The translations under genes and the position numbers were made by a program. A stretch of DNA of 12,387 bases, taken from positions 1 to 12,387 of the forward strand of contig CAYRLZ010000020.1 of NCBI GenBank assembly GCA_964425275.1, in the 5' to 3' direction. Every line of letters starts with the position of its first letter. Positions within the stretch are counted from its first letter, which is position 1. The DNA comes from CAYRLZ01 sp964425275. GTDB lineage: Bacteria; Hydrothermota; Tepidihabitantia; Tepidihabitantales; JBDRVQ01. This document shows, one piece after another, positions 12,157-12,387 of the stretch. The notes beneath the pieces were generated by a model, which saw only the letters and a program-made list of their open reading frames with translations, did not search any database and was not told the DNA's origin.

Positions 12157-12387
12157 GGATATGGTAAGGGATAGAGGAGAGGATTAAGGAAGGCATTGGG
12201 TGGAGGCATCAGAGAGCCTATCAGGCGAAGGCAGAGAAGGGGAGAGAGAAGGGGTAAGAGAAAGGGCAAGAGAAAGAGGCAGGGAAAGGGATTAGGGAAG
12301 GGATAGAGAAAGGGACAGAGTAAGAGACCAAGTAAGCCGTGAAGTAAGGGATAGGGTAAGGCATAGAGGGAACGATACCCTAAAAGA
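12157..12387 (+). repeat. Degenerate hexamer tract, copy 2, running to the window end
   Basis: Cut into hexamers from 12157 in phase RGNNAG (the same register as GRGNNA shifted one base), 38 units can be read, for example GGTAAG, GGATAG, AGAAAG, GGACAG and AGTAAG. By direct count base 2 is G in 33 of 38 units, base 1 is a purine in 34 and base 6 is G in 25, while base 3 is G in only 8. Identical units recur but no long unit repeats exactly. Stops (for example TAG and TAA in the otherwise open Arg/Glu-rich frame) argue against a coding role. The tract continues beyond the window. Confidence 0.7.

Noticed and set aside
12157..12387. Gene for an Arg/Glu dipeptide-repeat protein
   Set aside because: The frame reading alternating Arg is broken by TAA and TAG within the tract and has no start signal.
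1..12387. CRISPR array, insertion sequence, prophage or rRNA
   Set aside because: No evenly spaced identical repeats with unique spacers, no transposase or integrase motif and no rRNA signature were seen.

Overview
The window is a dense bacterial chromosome segment of moderate to low GC. Its proteins are rich in Lys, Glu and Ile, and its core genes are closest in style to uncultivated, possibly thermophilic lineages. Candidate phylum WOR-3/Stahlbacteria is a guess from that style, not shown. Nearly everything is on the minus strand.

Right part (2750-12021, minus): one tightly packed operon, tilS-ftsH-dapA-dapB-(restriction endonuclease)-(DNA methyltransferase)-folK-dNK-panB-panC. Neighbouring genes overlap or lie only a few bases apart. 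It joins tRNA-Ile lysidine modification, membrane proteolysis, lysine/diaminopimelate synthesis, folate synthesis, a deoxynucleoside kinase-like protein and pantothenate synthesis. A two-gene restriction-modification cassette, visibly AT-richer, sits between dapB and folK and is coupled to its neighbours. The methyltransferase frame is broken at GGGGAAAAA, although the endonuclease frame is open. A consensus promoter (12021-11994) lies upstream, 5 bp before a possible 25-codon leaderless ORF that precedes tilS.

Left part (1-1832): tRNA-Asn on the plus strand with its own promoter. Then, on the minus strand, come a membrane-anchored TPR protein whose N-terminus is frameshifted at a seven-G run, a VapBC-type toxin-antitoxin pair, and a TPR-gene remnant lying in frame directly behind the toxin stop codon.

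Middle (1833-2749): a long non-coding stretch holding a six-base-phased purine tract, a 102-nt element closed by a perfect 15-bp inverted repeat, a 9-bp hairpin and a strong terminator hairpin. A small plus-strand Xre-type regulator follows.

Three themes cut across the window. First, several promoters share TTGAC-N16/17-TA(N)3T, and in three cases the -10 box ends exactly 5 bp before an ATG, which suggests leaderless mRNAs. Second, a degenerate hexamer repeat (GRGNNA)n occurs at two places about 10 kb apart, each starting about 135 bp upstream of a minus-strand promoter. Third, two reading frames are broken at homopolymers, so sequencing error must be excluded before calling them pseudogenes.
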